A stretch of 64,000 nt of DNA from Croceicoccus mobilis (GCF_001661965.1 NZ_LYWZ01000022.1:1-64000); one strand, 5' to 3'; positions 7,763-17,888 are shown, numbered from the stretch's first letter. Numbers and translations: made by a program. The notes: generated by a model from the sequence alone, not told the origin.

Positions 7763-9974
7763 GCTTGAAGTTGCGGCCCGTCAGCGGCACGAAATCCTTC
7801 GTCGCGCTGGAATGTCGGCGGCCCGTGACGTCGAGCAGGTTTTCAGCCTGTGCGATGATGGTCACGTTCTCGCTACCGCGCAGCGGCTTCCACGCGAGCG
7901 AGGCATCGACCAGCGTAAAGGCCCCGGTCTCGGTCTCATAGGGCGCGATGCGGGACTGCTTCGCGTTCCAGTCGACGCCGACCTTGCCTTCCAGCCTGTC
8001 GGTCTTGCCGACCAGCTCCGCCCGTGCCGAGAAAGGGGGGATCAACGGCAGAGGGGTACCGTCCTTCAATTCGGCGCGAACATAGCTGGCCGACAAGTCC
8101 GTCGAAACGGCAACCGGCCCCAGCGTGGCGAGGGGCATGTTGGTTTCCGCTTCAAATCCAATGTAGTCGGCATCGTCCTGCATCTGCTGATAGACCGGCA
8201 GGTCGTCTTCCACCTCGCCGGTGCCGACGAGATAGATGTAATCGTCGAACTTGCTGGCATAGGCCGTCAGCGAGAACACGCCCGGCCCCAGCGCGCCGCG
8301 GACATAGGCTTCAAGCCCAAGCGCCTTTTCAAGGCTCAGCGTGGGATCGCCCACCTCGAACTGCTGCGTGGCGACATGGGGGCCGCTGGCGTAAAGCTCT
8401 TCGGCGGCGGGCGCGCGGGCAACGCGGCTGGCGTTCAGGCCAAGGCGCACCCCGCCGGGGGTTTCATGCCACACGCCGATAGCGCCCGAGAACGCATCGA
8501 AATCGCGCGAGGCATAGCCTTCGCCTTCCAGCTCCGACCGTTCGTAGCGACCGGCGGCTTCCACCACGATCGGCCCGAAATCCATCTGCTGCAGGGTGAA
8601 CAGCGCATATTGCCTGGCGGTGTTCGGGGCGACGAACGCCTCCTCGCCGATCGCTTCCAGCTCGCGGCGATAGAATTGCGCACCGATGGTACCGCCGCCA
8701 TTCGCGCCGCCGATCAGCCCGCGGCGCTGGACCAGCTCAAGCCGTCCTTCGAGACCATTGACGTTGAAGGTCGTGCCGGTCTCGCCGCTTTCCAGTTCCA
8801 CATGGGTATAATCGGTAATCCCCCAGCGGGTGTTCACGCTTTCAAACGGGCCGCCGCCGAATTCGAACGAACCGCGCAGATCGCCGCGCCACTGGCGCAT
8901 GTCGATGTCGACGGTTTCCTCGCTGTGCTCTTCCTCGGCCAGCTCTTCCCCTGCGCCTTCCTCTTCATGCGCATGGCCTGTGCCCGGGCGCGTGGGGACG
9001 CCATAGAACGTGTCGTAAAGGCCGACCGAAACGCCCAGCGTCGCCCGCTCGCCGAACCAGGTCAGGCCGGCACCGGCGGTATAGGTCTCCGTTCCGGAAT
9101 TTTTGACCTTACCGCGAAAGTTGGCCGCTTCGGTCAGTTCGGCTGCTTCTTCGGGGGCCTCGGCGGCCTCTTCGGCGGCCTCGCCCAGCAATTCGGCGCG
9201 CAGCGCATTGCTGGCGGCATAGCCGGGGATCGAGATGTCGTCCGAAACGCGGTAATTGCCATCGACATGCACCGCGAATGACTTGCCCAGCGGCACGTCG
9301 AGCGAACCGCCGGTCTCGATCAGGTCGGAGGCGGTGTCGGCGGCCATGACGGTATCGACATGGACCAGCTCGTCGGGGCGCTTCCTCGGAATGCGCTTGT
9401 CGATGACATTGACCGCGCCGCCGATGGCCGACGAGCCATAGAGGAGCACGGCGGGGCCGCGCAGGACCTCGATCCGTTCGGCGGTCAGCGGGTCGATGGT
9501 GACGGCGTGATCGCTGCTAGTGTTCGATGCGTCGATGGAGCCGATGCCATCGGTCAGCACGCGCACGCGCTCTCCCTGAAAACCGCGCAGCACGGGGCGC
9601 GATGCGCCGGGTGCAAAGCCCGTGGCCGATACGCCCGGCAGCTTGACCAGCACGTCGCCGATCTGGCCCGCCATGTTTTCCTGAAGGTCGGTCCCGTCCA
9701 TGACCGATGTCCCGGCCAGCACGTCGAGCGTGCCGACGCCGGCTGCGGTCACGGTGATATCGGGGGCGTGGAAATCATCGCCATAATCGCGCGCGGCAGG
9801 GGCAGGGGACGGGGTTTGACCCGCTTGAGGGGTCTGGCGCTGCTGCGAGGGCGCGGTCTGGTCGGAAGGCTCAGCCGTGCCCTCTTTTGCAAAGGCGGTT
9901 GCGGGGATGAGGGTGGCAGCACCGGCCAGAAGGAGGGACATCCGGGCGGCTCGGAGGGGCGCATGATATAACAT
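7740..9974 (-). CDS. TonB-dependent outer-membrane receptor, ZnuD-like
   Basis: 744 residues with signal peptide (MLYHAPLRAARMSLLLAGAA... ending TAFA), plug domain (GVSATGFAPGASRPVLRGF, ERIEVLRGPAVLLYGSSAIGG) and a beta-barrel ending in RLSI. Two Glu/His-rich extracellular stretches (GTGHAHEEEGAGEELAEEE and EAAEEAAEAPEEAAELTEA) resemble the metal-loading loops of ZnuD zinc receptors, so zinc is the best substrate guess. Imports ligand across the outer membrane using TonB energy. The start could also be ATG 9941, giving a shorter n-region, because a palindrome covers the codon at 9974. Ends overlapping the acyltransferase gene. Confidence 0.85.
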   Translation of the reverse strand: MLYHAPLRAARMSLLLAGAATLIPATAFAKEGTAEPSDQTAPSQQRQTPQAGQTPSPAPAARDYGDDFHAPDITVTAAGVGTLDVLAGTSVMDGTDLQENMAGQIGDVLVKLPGVSATGFAPGASRPVLRGFQGERVRVLTDGIGSIDASNTSSDHAVTIDPLTAERIEVLRGPAVLLYGSSAIGGAVNVIDKRIPRKRPDELVHVDTVMAADTASDLIETGGSLDVPLGKSFAVHVDGNYRVSDDISIPGYAASNALRAELLGEAAEEAAEAPEEAAELTEAANFRGKVKNSGTETYTAGAGLTWFGERATLGVSVGLYDTFYGVPTRPGTGHAHEEEGAGEELAEEEHSEETVDIDMRQWRGDLRGSFEFGGGPFESVNTRWGITDYTHVELESGETGTTFNVNGLEGRLELVQRRGLIGGANGGGTIGAQFYRRELEAIGEEAFVAPNTARQYALFTLQQMDFGPIVVEAAGRYERSELEGEGYASRDFDAFSGAIGVWHETPGGVRLGLNASRVARAPAAEELYASGPHVATQQFEVGDPTLSLEKALGLEAYVRGALGPGVFSLTAYASKFDDYIYLVGTGEVEDDLPVYQQMQDDADYIGFEAETNMPLATLGPVAVSTDLSASYVRAELKDGTPLPLIPPFSARAELVGKTDRLEGKVGVDWNAKQSRIAPYETETGAFTLVDASLAWKPLRGSENVTIIAQAENLLDVTGRRHSSATKDFVPLTGRNFKLSVRLSI

Positions 9975-9978
9975 ATCA
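9964..9978. promoter_or_regulatory. 15-bp palindrome at the TonB receptor start, Zur-like
   Basis: TGATAT-AAC-ATATCA, a perfect 6-bp dyad. On the coding strand it reads GATATGTTATATC, resembling the AT-rich GTTATA-type operators of Zur. It covers the predicted transcription start and the ATG at 9974. Regulator identity is inferred. Confidence 0.45.
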
Positions 9979-9981
9979 CGC

Positions 9982-10010
9982 GATCTAGACGCGGTCGCAG
10001 CATGGATCAA
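9982..10010 (-). promoter_or_regulatory. Promoter of the TonB receptor gene
   Basis: TTGATC (10010-10005), 17-base spacer, TAGATC (9987-9982) on the minus strand. The predicted transcript starts around 9975, inside the Zur-like palindrome, which is a natural place for a repressor operator. Confidence 0.45.
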
Positions 10011-10090
10011 GCCGGAAATTTCGCGGCTGCGGAAAATTTCGATCAAAGCGGCCCCAAGCGCGGGCCGGCCCGCCGCCGCTACGCGCGCGT

Positions 10091-13000
10091 TCAGGCGACC
10101 AGACGCATCTGCGCCACCGCCCTCGCCTTTAGCGCCACGGCCGAAACACCCTCGATCTCGCTGATCCGGTCCGTCATCTCGCCATCCAGCGCGAAATTGC
10201 GGCCCAGCAGCACCCTCGCGTGCTTGCCATTGCCCAAAAGCAGGGTTGCAATGACCTCGCCTGTTGATTTCGCATCGGCAGGCAGCGCCAGCGCGAGTTC
10301 GGACAGGGCCTCCTCCCGCGCGACGGTCAGCGTCAGTTCCATGCGGGCGCTGCCGGTCACTTCCGAAAGCGGCCGCGCCCCGCGCACGGTGATGCGCGGC
10401 GGTTCATCCGGATTGGGCCGGTCAAGCTCGACATTGAGGAGCACGCATTCGCCCGCCGCCGCCCATTTCTGGAACGGCTCGACCAAGGCTTCCTCGAAAC
10501 AGCTCGCCGAGAAATTGCCGGTCTGGTCGGAAAATTCGGCCATGACGAAATCATTGCCGCGCTTGGTCTTGCGCTTGTTCACGCTTTCCACCAGCGCCGC
10601 CATGACGGCATTGGATCGGCTGGCGCCGGGGCGCTGGCCCTTGCGCGCAGGTTCGCCGGGGTTCTCGGCCACGCCGCCCTCAATCAGGCTCGCGTGGCTG
10701 CGCGCGCCATTGGCGCTGGCAACCGCGCGCCATTGCGACACGGGATGCGCGGCAAAGTAGAAGCCAAAATTCTCGCGCTCCTTCTCCATCTGCTCCTTGC
10801 GCGGCCATGGGTCGCAATCTTTCAGGCGCAGGTCGGCCTCGGCGTGATCCTCGCCGCCAAAAAGCCCCGCCTGCCCGCTCGCCTTTTCGCGCACGGCGGC
10901 ATCGGTGACGGCCAGCAGCAGTTCGGCATTGGCCGTAATCTTGGCGCGGTTGGGTTCCAGCGCGTCCAATGCGCCCGCTGCGGCCAGCGCTTCCAGCTGG
11001 CGGCGGTTCATGGATCCGGCGGGAAGCCGCTCGAACATGTCCTTGAGGCTCTCGAACCGCCCCCTCGCCTCACGCTCGGCGACGATGGCGTCCATCGCCT
11101 TTTCACCCACGTTGCGAAGCCCGGCGAGCGCATAGCGGACCTGATGGCCCTCCTGCGTCGGCTCGACCGTATATTCCGCTTCCGAATGGTTGATGCACGG
11201 GCCCGCCAGCGCAATCCCCGCCCGGCGCATGTCATCGACGAAGATCGACAGCTTTTCCGACTGGTGCATGTCGAAGCACATGGCCGCAGCATAGAATTCA
11301 TGCGGATAATGCGCCTTCAGCCATGCGGTCTGATAGGCAAGCAAAGCATAGGCAGCGGCGTGCGACTTGTTGAAGCCGTAGCCTGCGAACTTGTCGATCA
11401 AGTCGAACAATTCGTTGGCCTTCTTCGGCTCGATATCGGACACGGTCTTGCAGCCCTCGACAAAGCGCGAGCGTTGCTTGTCCATCTCGGCCTGCACCTT
11501 CTTGCCCATGGCACGGCGCAAGAGGTCTGCATCGCCCAGCGAATATCCGGCCAGGATCTGCGCGGCCTGCATCACCTGTTCCTGATAGACGAAGATACCG
11601 TAGGTCTCGGCCAGGATGCCTTCCAGTTTCGGGTGCGGATATTCGATCTCGGCAAGGCCGTTCTTGCGCTGGCCGAACAGTGGGATGTTGTCCATCGGGC
11701 CGGGTCGATACAGCGAGACGAGCGCGATGATGTCTTCGAACTTGGTCGGCTTCACGGCGGAAAGCGTGCGGCGCATGCCTTCCGATTCCAGCTGGAACAC
11801 GCCGACGGTGTCGCCGCGTTTGAGCAGTTCGAACACGCCCTTGTCGTCCCACGCCAGCCCGTCGAGATCGACCTCGATGCCCCGGCGTTTAAGCAGGTCG
11901 ACCGCCTTCCTCAGCACCGAGAGGGTTTTCAGGCCGAGGAAGTCGAACTTCACGAGGCCCGAACTTTCGACATGCTTCATGTCGAACTGCGTCACCGGCA
12001 TGTCCGAACGCGGGTCGCGGTAAAGCGGGACCAGCTGCGACAAGGGCCTGTCCCCGATCACCACGCCGGCCGCGTGGGTCGAAGAGTTACGCGGCAGACC
12101 TTCCAGCTGCATGGCTAGATCGACCAGCCGCTTCACATCGGGGTCGCGCTTGTACTCGGTGTGGAAATCCGCCGCGCCGTCCATGGCGCGCTTCAACGTC
12201 CAAGGATCGGTGGGATGGTTCGGGACCATCTTGCACAGCCGGTCGACGTGGCCATAGCTCATCTGCAGGATGCGCCCGCAGTCGCGCAGCACGGCGCGCG
12301 CCTTCAGCTTACCGAAGGTGATGATCTGCGCCACGTGGTCATGACCATATTTGGCCTGCACGTAACGGATCACCTCCCCGCGCCGGGTTTCGCAGAAGTC
12401 GATGTCGAAGTCGGGCATCGAAACGCGTTCGGGATTGAGGAAACGTTCGAACAGCAGCCCCAGCCGCAGCGGGTCGAGATCGGTGATGGTCAGCGCCCAT
12501 GCCACCGCGCTGCCCGCGCCGGACCCGCGGCCCGGCCCCACCGGGATCCCATTATCCTTCGCCCATTTGATAAAGTCGGCAACGATCAGGAAGTAACCGG
12601 GAAAGCCCATCTGAATGATGATGTCGATCTCGAACTCAAGCCGCTTGTCATATTCGGCGCGCTGTTCGTCGGTGAGGTCGTCATAGACCTCCAGCCGCTT
12701 GGCAAGGCCAGCACGCGCCGTTTCGGCCAGCGCCTTTGCCTCCCCCTCGAAATCACCGGCAAGGCTGGGGAGGATCGGCTTGCGGTAAGGCGGCGCATAG
12801 GCGCAGCGCTTTGCGATGACGAGCGAGTTCGACAGGCCTTCGGGAAGGTCGGCGAACAATTGCTGCATCATCTCCGCCGGTTTGACCCATGCGTCCCTGG
12901 GCGCACGGGGTCGGTCTTCGGCGTCGATATGGGTGCTGTTCGCAATGCAGAGCATGGCGTCATGCGCGGCGTGGAAGGTCGCCTCGTCGAACAGGGCGGG

Positions 13001-13630
13001 ATTGGTCGCGATCAAGGGCAGGTCACGGGCATAGGCCAGCTCGATCAGCGCCTCTTCGCTCTCGCGCTCGTTCTCCGCGCCGCTGCGGGCGATCTCAATA
13101 TAGAGATGGCCGGGAAACAGGGCCTCAAGCCGGTCGGCATAGCGCCGTGCCGCATCGCCCTGCCCATGCGCGTAAAGCCGCGCCAACGCGCCATCGCCAG
13201 CGCCGGTCAGGCAGATCAGGCCGTCGGTATGGCCCTCGATATCCGACAGGGTGACATGGGGATCGAGGTGAAGCGGCCGTTCGAGATGCGCCTTGGACAC
13301 GAGATGGCACAGATTGTCGTATCCTGCCTCGTTCTGGGCATAAAGGGCGAGCCAGTCGACCGCAGGATCGCCATTGGTGTTGGCCCCATCCCCTTCCGAG
13401 GAGCCGGGCCGCGCCACGCCCAATAGCGTGCCAATGATCGGCTGCACGCCCGCATCCTTCGCCGCTCCGGCAAAGGCGATGGAGCCGTAAAGCCCGTTAC
13501 GGTCGCAAATGGCAATAGCGGGAAAGCCGCGTTCGCGCGCCAGCTTGGCGAGTTTCTTCGGGTCGATCGCGCCTTCCAGCATGGAGTAGCTGGAAAAGAC
13601 TCGGAGCGGAACGAACGGGGCAAATGGCAT
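10091..13630 (-). CDS. dnaE: DNA polymerase III alpha subunit (replicative polymerase)
   Basis: 1179 residues, the size of DnaE1. The order is PHP domain (about residues 5-280), palm with GPGRGSGAGS (365-374) and the catalytic PDFDIDF (406-412), fingers, helix-hairpin-helix, and an OB-fold near the C-terminus (SASCFEEAL region). The metal-binding HxHS-type start of active PHP domains is replaced by RVFSSYSML, so this PHP is probably not a proofreading nuclease. Synthesises chromosomal DNA in the holoenzyme. The start at 13630 (MPFAPFVPLRVFSSYS) is where homology begins; about 85 upstream codons in frame look non-coding. Confidence 0.97.
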   Translation of the reverse strand: MPFAPFVPLRVFSSYSMLEGAIDPKKLAKLARERGFPAIAICDRNGLYGSIAFAGAAKDAGVQPIIGTLLGVARPGSSEGDGANTNGDPAVDWLALYAQNEAGYDNLCHLVSKAHLERPLHLDPHVTLSDIEGHTDGLICLTGAGDGALARLYAHGQGDAARRYADRLEALFPGHLYIEIARSGAENERESEEALIELAYARDLPLIATNPALFDEATFHAAHDAMLCIANSTHIDAEDRPRAPRDAWVKPAEMMQQLFADLPEGLSNSLVIAKRCAYAPPYRKPILPSLAGDFEGEAKALAETARAGLAKRLEVYDDLTDEQRAEYDKRLEFEIDIIIQMGFPGYFLIVADFIKWAKDNGIPVGPGRGSGAGSAVAWALTITDLDPLRLGLLFERFLNPERVSMPDFDIDFCETRRGEVIRYVQAKYGHDHVAQIITFGKLKARAVLRDCGRILQMSYGHVDRLCKMVPNHPTDPWTLKRAMDGAADFHTEYKRDPDVKRLVDLAMQLEGLPRNSSTHAAGVVIGDRPLSQLVPLYRDPRSDMPVTQFDMKHVESSGLVKFDFLGLKTLSVLRKAVDLLKRRGIEVDLDGLAWDDKGVFELLKRGDTVGVFQLESEGMRRTLSAVKPTKFEDIIALVSLYRPGPMDNIPLFGQRKNGLAEIEYPHPKLEGILAETYGIFVYQEQVMQAAQILAGYSLGDADLLRRAMGKKVQAEMDKQRSRFVEGCKTVSDIEPKKANELFDLIDKFAGYGFNKSHAAAYALLAYQTAWLKAHYPHEFYAAAMCFDMHQSEKLSIFVDDMRRAGIALAGPCINHSEAEYTVEPTQEGHQVRYALAGLRNVGEKAMDAIVAEREARGRFESLKDMFERLPAGSMNRRQLEALAAAGALDALEPNRAKITANAELLLAVTDAAVREKASGQAGLFGGEDHAEADLRLKDCDPWPRKEQMEKERENFGFYFAAHPVSQWRAVASANGARSHASLIEGGVAENPGEPARKGQRPGASRSNAVMAALVESVNKRKTKRGNDFVMAEFSDQTGNFSASCFEEALVEPFQKWAAAGECVLLNVELDRPNPDEPPRITVRGARPLSEVTGSARMELTLTVAREEALSELALALPADAKSTGEVIATLLLGNGKHARVLLGRNFALDGEMTDRISEIEGVSAVALKARAVAQMRLVA

Positions 13631-13745
13631 GGCTGCGATTATGGCAACCCGCCCCGCCCCGGCCAAGGGTCGCCACAGGCCGGTCGGGGAAAAATGCTTG
13701 GAAAACCCGCTGGCCCGTTCCGAAAGCCGGAAGTGGAGCGCAGGA

Positions 13746-14033
13746 TTAGGCCGCGGGAAAATCCTCGCGCCGAGACAGGGCCATGATCTCACCCAGTTCG
13801 AACAGGCGGTCGCCCGACTTCTGGATCGCGAGACCTTCACGTTCATCCTCGGGCAGCGAGGCGACGAAGCCGACCATTTCGGCAAACGTGCCTTCGCGGA
13901 TTACCGAGAAGCCGCGGAACATGTCGCTCTTGTTCCCTTCGGGCCGGCGGTGAAGCGCGGCATGGTCATTCCAGTCGATCCCATTGGGCACGTCGGACTC
14001 TCCATGAAAGGTGGTGGGGCGGGTCATGTTCAT
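13746..14033 (-). CDS. Conserved small protein of unknown function upstream of dnaE
   Basis: 95 residues, start at 14033 with AGAAAG upstream. The N-terminal half is polar and disordered (MTRPTTFHGESDVPNGIDW, HRRPEGNKSDM); the C-terminal half is helical and acidic (GTFAEMVGFVASLPEDERE, GDRLFELGEIMALSRREDF). No signal peptide, membrane segment or familiar motif. Lies between lolD and dnaE on the same strand, 115 bases before the dnaE start. I do not recognise the family. Confidence 0.65.
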   Translation of the reverse strand: MNMTRPTTFHGESDVPNGIDWNDHAALHRRPEGNKSDMFRGFSVIREGTFAEMVGFVASLPEDEREGLAIQKSGDRLFELGEIMALSRREDFPAA

Positions 14034-14144
14034 CGTCTTTCTCAGTCTGTCTTGCAATCTCTAGCGGTCAAATCCGCCGCTGCAAGCATGGAACGCGCCG
14101 CAACCCGTCTGCGTTCCGGCACGGGTCACCCTCGATATCGGGTT

Positions 14145-14825
14145 TCACCCCTGCTCCAGCAAGCCATCATGCAGCCGCACGATCCGGTCCATCTTGGCCG
14201 CGAGCCTTTCATTATGCGTTGCGATCAGCGCGCTGCTGCCCTGCCCGCGCACCAGCCGCAGGAATTCATCGAGCACCCGGTCGCTGGTCGCCTCGTCGAG
14301 ATTGCCGGTGGGTTCGTCCGCCAGCACGAGTTCGGGCTTGTTCGCCAGCGCGCGCGCCACGGCGACGCGCTGCTGTTCACCGCCCGACAGCTGGCTGGGG
14401 CGATGATCCAGCCGCTGGGCTAGGCCCAATGCCGAAAGCAGCTCGTCAGCGCGGGTTTCCGCGTCCTTCCTCGGCACGCCTGCCACCAGCTGCGGCAGAA
14501 CCACGTTTTCGCGCGCGTCGAAATCGGGGAGCAGGTGATGAAACTGATAGACGAAACCCAGATGTTCGCGCCTTAATGCCGTGCGCGCATCGCCATCCGA
14601 TTTCTCGGCAGAGCGGCCGCAGATCGTGATCTCTCCGCCAAAGCCGCCTTCGAGCAGGCCAACCGCCTGAAGCATGGTCGACTTGCCCGAACCCGACGGG
14701 CCAAGCAGCGCCACGATTTCGCCGGGCATGATGGTGAGGTCGACGCCCTTCAGCACGTCGATCGTCACCCCGCCCTGCGTGAAGCTGCGGGTGAGCTTTG
14801 AAAGTTCGACGACTGTTTTGGTCAT
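14145..14825 (-). CDS. lolD: Lipoprotein-releasing ABC transporter ATP-binding protein
   Basis: 226 residues. Walker [11 protein letters not shown]-loop YQFHH, signature [15 protein letters not shown], Walker [13 protein letters not shown] and H-loop THNE are all intact. Energises LolCE to extract lipoproteins from the inner membrane for transfer to LolA. The start at 14825 has an ideal AAGGGGGAG (14841-14833) seven bases upstream. A longer frame beginning at 14867 is open because that ribosome site lies in a tandem duplication that stays in frame. Immediately follows lolC. Confidence 0.95.
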   Translation of the reverse strand: MTKTVVELSKLTRSFTQGGVTIDVLKGVDLTIMPGEIVALLGPSGSGKSTMLQAVGLLEGGFGGEITICGRSAEKSDGDARTALRREHLGFVYQFHHLLPDFDARENVVLPQLVAGVPRKDAETRADELLSALGLAQRLDHRPSQLSGGEQQRVAVARALANKPELVLADEPTGNLDEATSDRVLDEFLRLVRGQGSSALIATHNERLAAKMDRIVRLHDGLLEQG

Positions 14826-14827
14826 GA

Positions 14828-14865
14828 CATCACTCCCCCTTGCATCACTCCCCCTTGCATCACTC
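14828..14865. repeat. 15-bp tandem repeat (2.5 copies) at the lolC/lolD junction
   Basis: CATCACTCCCCCTTG at 14828-14842 and 14843-14857, plus a partial CATCACTC at 14858-14865. On the coding strand each full copy carries the Shine-Dalgarno AAGGGGGAG, so lolD has two tandem ribosome-binding sites, and the partial copy contains the lolC stop codon. Confidence 0.9.
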
Positions 14866-16149
14866 ATAGCGCAGCACCTGCACGGGATCGGTACTCGCCG
14901 CCTTGAAGGCGGGGTAGAGCGTGGCGAGGAAAGACAGCACCAGCGCCATGATGATGATCACCACCACCTCTGACGGGTCGGTGCGGGCAGGCAGTTCGGT
15001 CAGGAAGCGAATGGAAGGGTCCCACAGGTTCTGCCCCGTCACCGCCTGAAAGAAATTGACGACGCTCTGCCGGAAGAACAGCGCGAAGAAGCCGAGGCCC
15101 AGCCCCGCCATCGTGCCCAGCGCGCCGATCAGGAAGCCCGCCGTCACGAAGATCTTGAGGATGCTTTTCCTTGTCGCCCCCATGGTGCGCATGATCGCGA
15201 TGTCCCGCGTTTTCGCGCGCACCAGCATGATCAGGCTGGACAGGATGTTGAACACCGCCACCAGCACGATGATCGAGAGCACGACGAACATGGCGACGCG
15301 CTCCACCGCCAGCGCCTCGAACAAGGAGGCATTGATGGTCTTCCACGTGGAAACGACCGCCCTGCCCTGCAGCTTGCCGCGGATGGGGGCCATGGTCTCG
15401 TCCACCGTGTCGGGATTGGTGGTGGTCACCTCGATCATGCCGATCTGGTCGCCGGTCAAAAGCAAGGTCTGCGCATCGCTCATGGGCATCACGACGAAGG
15501 CATCGTCATATTGATAAATGCCGATCTCGAATATGGCGCCGATCTGGTAACCGATCTGCCGCGGCACGGTGCCGAATGGCGTGGTGCGTCCCGCCGGATT
15601 GATCACGGTCAGCGTATCGCCCACCGTCGCGCCCAGCGATTGCGCCAGCTGCGAGCCGACGGCAACACGCTGGCTGCCGGGCGTGAGCGCGGTGAGATTG
15701 CCCGAGATCACCTTGGGCTTCAGCCGGTCGATGTCCTTTTGCGTATTGCCGCGCACCAGCACGGCCTCGACCCGCCCTTCATAGGTGGCGAGCAGCGGCT
15801 GTTCGATCAGAGGCGATGCGCGGGTGACGCCGGGCGTGTTTTCCACGTCCTCCAGCACGTCCTGCCAGTTGGCTATACGCCCGCCATAGCCCTGCACGAT
15901 GGCGTGGCCGTTCAACCCCACGATCTTGTCCATCAGTTCTGCGCGGAAACCGTTCATCACGCTCATCACGATGACAAGAGCGGCAACGCCCAGCATGACG
16001 GCCACGAGGCTGATGCCCGCGACCATGGCGATGAACGCCTCGCCGCGGCCGGGCAGCATATAGCGCTTGGCGATGGTCCATTCGAAGGGCGAGAGGATCA
16101 AGCGGTCGGGCTCCGGCTTTATGAAGATGTCATGCCCCGAATAGGGCAT
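14860..16149 (-). CDS. lolC: Lipoprotein-releasing ABC transporter permease LolC/LolE family
   Basis: 429 residues with the MacB/FtsX permease architecture: one N-terminal helix (about residues 38-62, [20 protein letters not shown]), a large periplasmic domain, and three C-terminal helices ([47 protein letters not shown]). The cytosolic N-terminal [18 protein letters not shown] is typical of sphingomonad LolC. Works with LolD, encoded directly downstream. The start is uncertain (16149 used); a start closer to ILSPFEW would also fit. Only one permease gene is present, so it likely acts as a homodimer. Confidence 0.93.
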   Translation of the reverse strand: MPYSGHDIFIKPEPDRLILSPFEWTIAKRYMLPGRGEAFIAMVAGISLVAVMLGVAALVIVMSVMNGFRAELMDKIVGLNGHAIVQGYGGRIANWQDVLEDVENTPGVTRASPLIEQPLLATYEGRVEAVLVRGNTQKDIDRLKPKVISGNLTALTPGSQRVAVGSQLAQSLGATVGDTLTVINPAGRTTPFGTVPRQIGYQIGAIFEIGIYQYDDAFVVMPMSDAQTLLLTGDQIGMIEVTTTNPDTVDETMAPIRGKLQGRAVVSTWKTINASLFEALAVERVAMFVVLSIIVLVAVFNILSSLIMLVRAKTRDIAIMRTMGATRKSILKIFVTAGFLIGALGTMAGLGLGFFALFFRQSVVNFFQAVTGQNLWDPSIRFLTELPARTDPSEVVVIIIMALVLSFLATLYPAFKAASTDPVQVLRYE

Positions 16150-16357
16150 GCGGATGAGGCTCGCCTGAACTAGGGGTCGCAAGTGGCGGTGGCAAGAAGC
16201 GATAAATCCACCAGGGGGCAGGCTGTTCCCCGTACCGCAACGAAACCGGCCCAAGACTCACCTTGTAATCGGGATGAAACATCGGCAAAGCGACCCCCGA
16301 CGGCAAACCGGCCCGCTTCTGGCGGGTCAGGCGCCACGGCGACCCCCTCTAGGCGAC

Positions 16358-17884
16358 GTGAGTTTGGCTTTGCAGCACAATGATTTAGGCGACACGGTAC
16401 ACCATCCCTTCCACGACGAGGACGGGGATTCGCTGCGCGAAGAATGCGGCGTCTTTGGCGTCATCGGCGCCCGCGACGCGGCGGCGGTGACGGCATTGGG
16501 CCTCCACGCCCTGCAGCACCGCGGGCAGGAGGCGGCAGGCATCGTCTCCTTCGACGGGCAGGAATTCCACGTGCGGCGCGGCAATGGCCACGTGGCGGAG
16601 AATTTCTCGACCGGCGAGGCGATGGCCGAATTGCCGGGATCCATGGCGGTGGGTCATGTCCGCTATTCGACGACCGGCGGATCGGGCCTTCGCAACGTGC
16701 AGCCGCTTTATGCAGAGCTCGCATCGGGCGGCTTCGCCATCGCGCATAATGGCAATATCTCGAACGCGATGCACCTGCGCAGCGATCTCGTGCAGCGCGG
16801 CGCGATCTTCCAGGGGACGGCGGATACAGAGGTGATCATCCACCTCGTCGCGACCAGCCGCTATCCCACGCTGCTCGACCGTTTCGTCGATGCTCTGAGG
16901 ATGCTGGAAGGCGCCTATTCGCTCATCTGCACCACCAAGGAAGGCATGATCGCATGCCGCGATCCGCTGGGCATCCGCCCGCTGGTCATGGGCCACATCC
17001 CCGAAGCCGACGGGAAAAAGGGCGCGGTCGTCTTCGCCTCCGAAACCGTGGCGCTGGACATTGTCGGCGCGACCTTCGACCGCGAGGTCGAGGCGGGCGA
17101 GCTGATCGAGGTCGACCAGGACGGCAAGGTCACCAGCCACCGCCCCTTCGTCGAGGCATCCTCGCGCCCCTGCATTTTCGAACATGTCTATTTCTCGCGC
17201 CCCGATTCCATCTCGGCCGGGCAATCGGTCTATTCGGTGCGCAAGGCCATCGGCCAGCAGCTCGCCATCGAGAGCCCGGCGGATGTCGATCTCGTCATTC
17301 CGGTGCCCGATTCGGGCGTGCCCGCCGCCATCGGCTATGCGCAGGAATCGGGCGTGCCGTTCGAACTGGGCATCATCCGCTCGCACTATGTGGGCCGCAC
17401 CTTCATCCAGCCCTCGGATGGCGCGCGCTCCAGCTCCGTCAGCCGCAAGCACAACGCGAACCGCGCTTTGGTAGAGGGCAAGCGCATCGTGCTGATCGAC
17501 GATTCCATCGTGCGCGGCACCACCTCGCTGAAAATCGTGCAGATGATGCGCAATGCCGGCGCGACGGAGGTGCACATGCGCATCGCCAGCCCGCCGACGA
17601 TGCACAGCTGCTTCTACGGTGTCGACACGCCGGAGCGGAACAAGCTGCTCGCCGCGCGGATGGACATGGACGCGATGCGTGAGTTCATCCAGGCCGACAG
17701 CCTTGCTTTCGTTTCGATCGACGGCCTCTATCGCGCCGTGGGCGAGAATGAGCGCAAGTCGAAGTGCCCGCAATATTGCGACGCGTGCTTCACCGGCGAC
17801 TATCCGACGCGGCTCACCGATCTGGCCGAACGTACCGATCCCAGCCAGCTGAGCCTTTTGCCCAAGACCGAAAAGGTCGCCTGA
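16358..17884 (+). CDS. purF: Amidophosphoribosyltransferase
   Basis: First committed step of purine synthesis: PRPP plus glutamine to phosphoribosylamine. About 508 residues. The glutaminase domain begins with the nucleophile in REECGVFGV, preceded by a short propeptide; then HRGQEAAGI, HVRYSTTGGS and HNGNI. The phosphoribosyltransferase domain has VLIDDSIVRGTTS (PRPP loop), and KCPQYCDACFTGDYPT lies near the C-terminus. The start codon is uncertain: GTG 16358 is used because no ATG lies between it and the catalytic Cys, while ATG 16274 would add 28 residues. An SDR gene follows 4 bases after the stop. Confidence 0.94.
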   Translation: MSLALQHNDLGDTVHHPFHDEDGDSLREECGVFGVIGARDAAAVTALGLHALQHRGQEAAGIVSFDGQEFHVRRGNGHVAENFSTGEAMAELPGSMAVGHVRYSTTGGSGLRNVQPLYAELASGGFAIAHNGNISNAMHLRSDLVQRGAIFQGTADTEVIIHLVATSRYPTLLDRFVDALRMLEGAYSLICTTKEGMIACRDPLGIRPLVMGHIPEADGKKGAVVFASETVALDIVGATFDREVEAGELIEVDQDGKVTSHRPFVEASSRPCIFEHVYFSRPDSISAGQSVYSVRKAIGQQLAIESPADVDLVIPVPDSGVPAAIGYAQESGVPFELGIIRSHYVGRTFIQPSDGARSSSVSRKHNANRALVEGKRIVLIDDSIVRGTTSLKIVQMMRNAGATEVHMRIASPPTMHSCFYGVDTPERNKLLAARMDMDAMREFIQADSLAFVSIDGLYRAVGENERKSKCPQYCDACFTGDYPTRLTDLAERTDPSQLSLLPKTEKVA

Positions 17885-17888
17885 TCCC

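Noticed and set aside
7812-9281. 489-codon open frame on the plus strand
   Set aside because: Antisense of the TonB receptor; no ribosome site or family motif.
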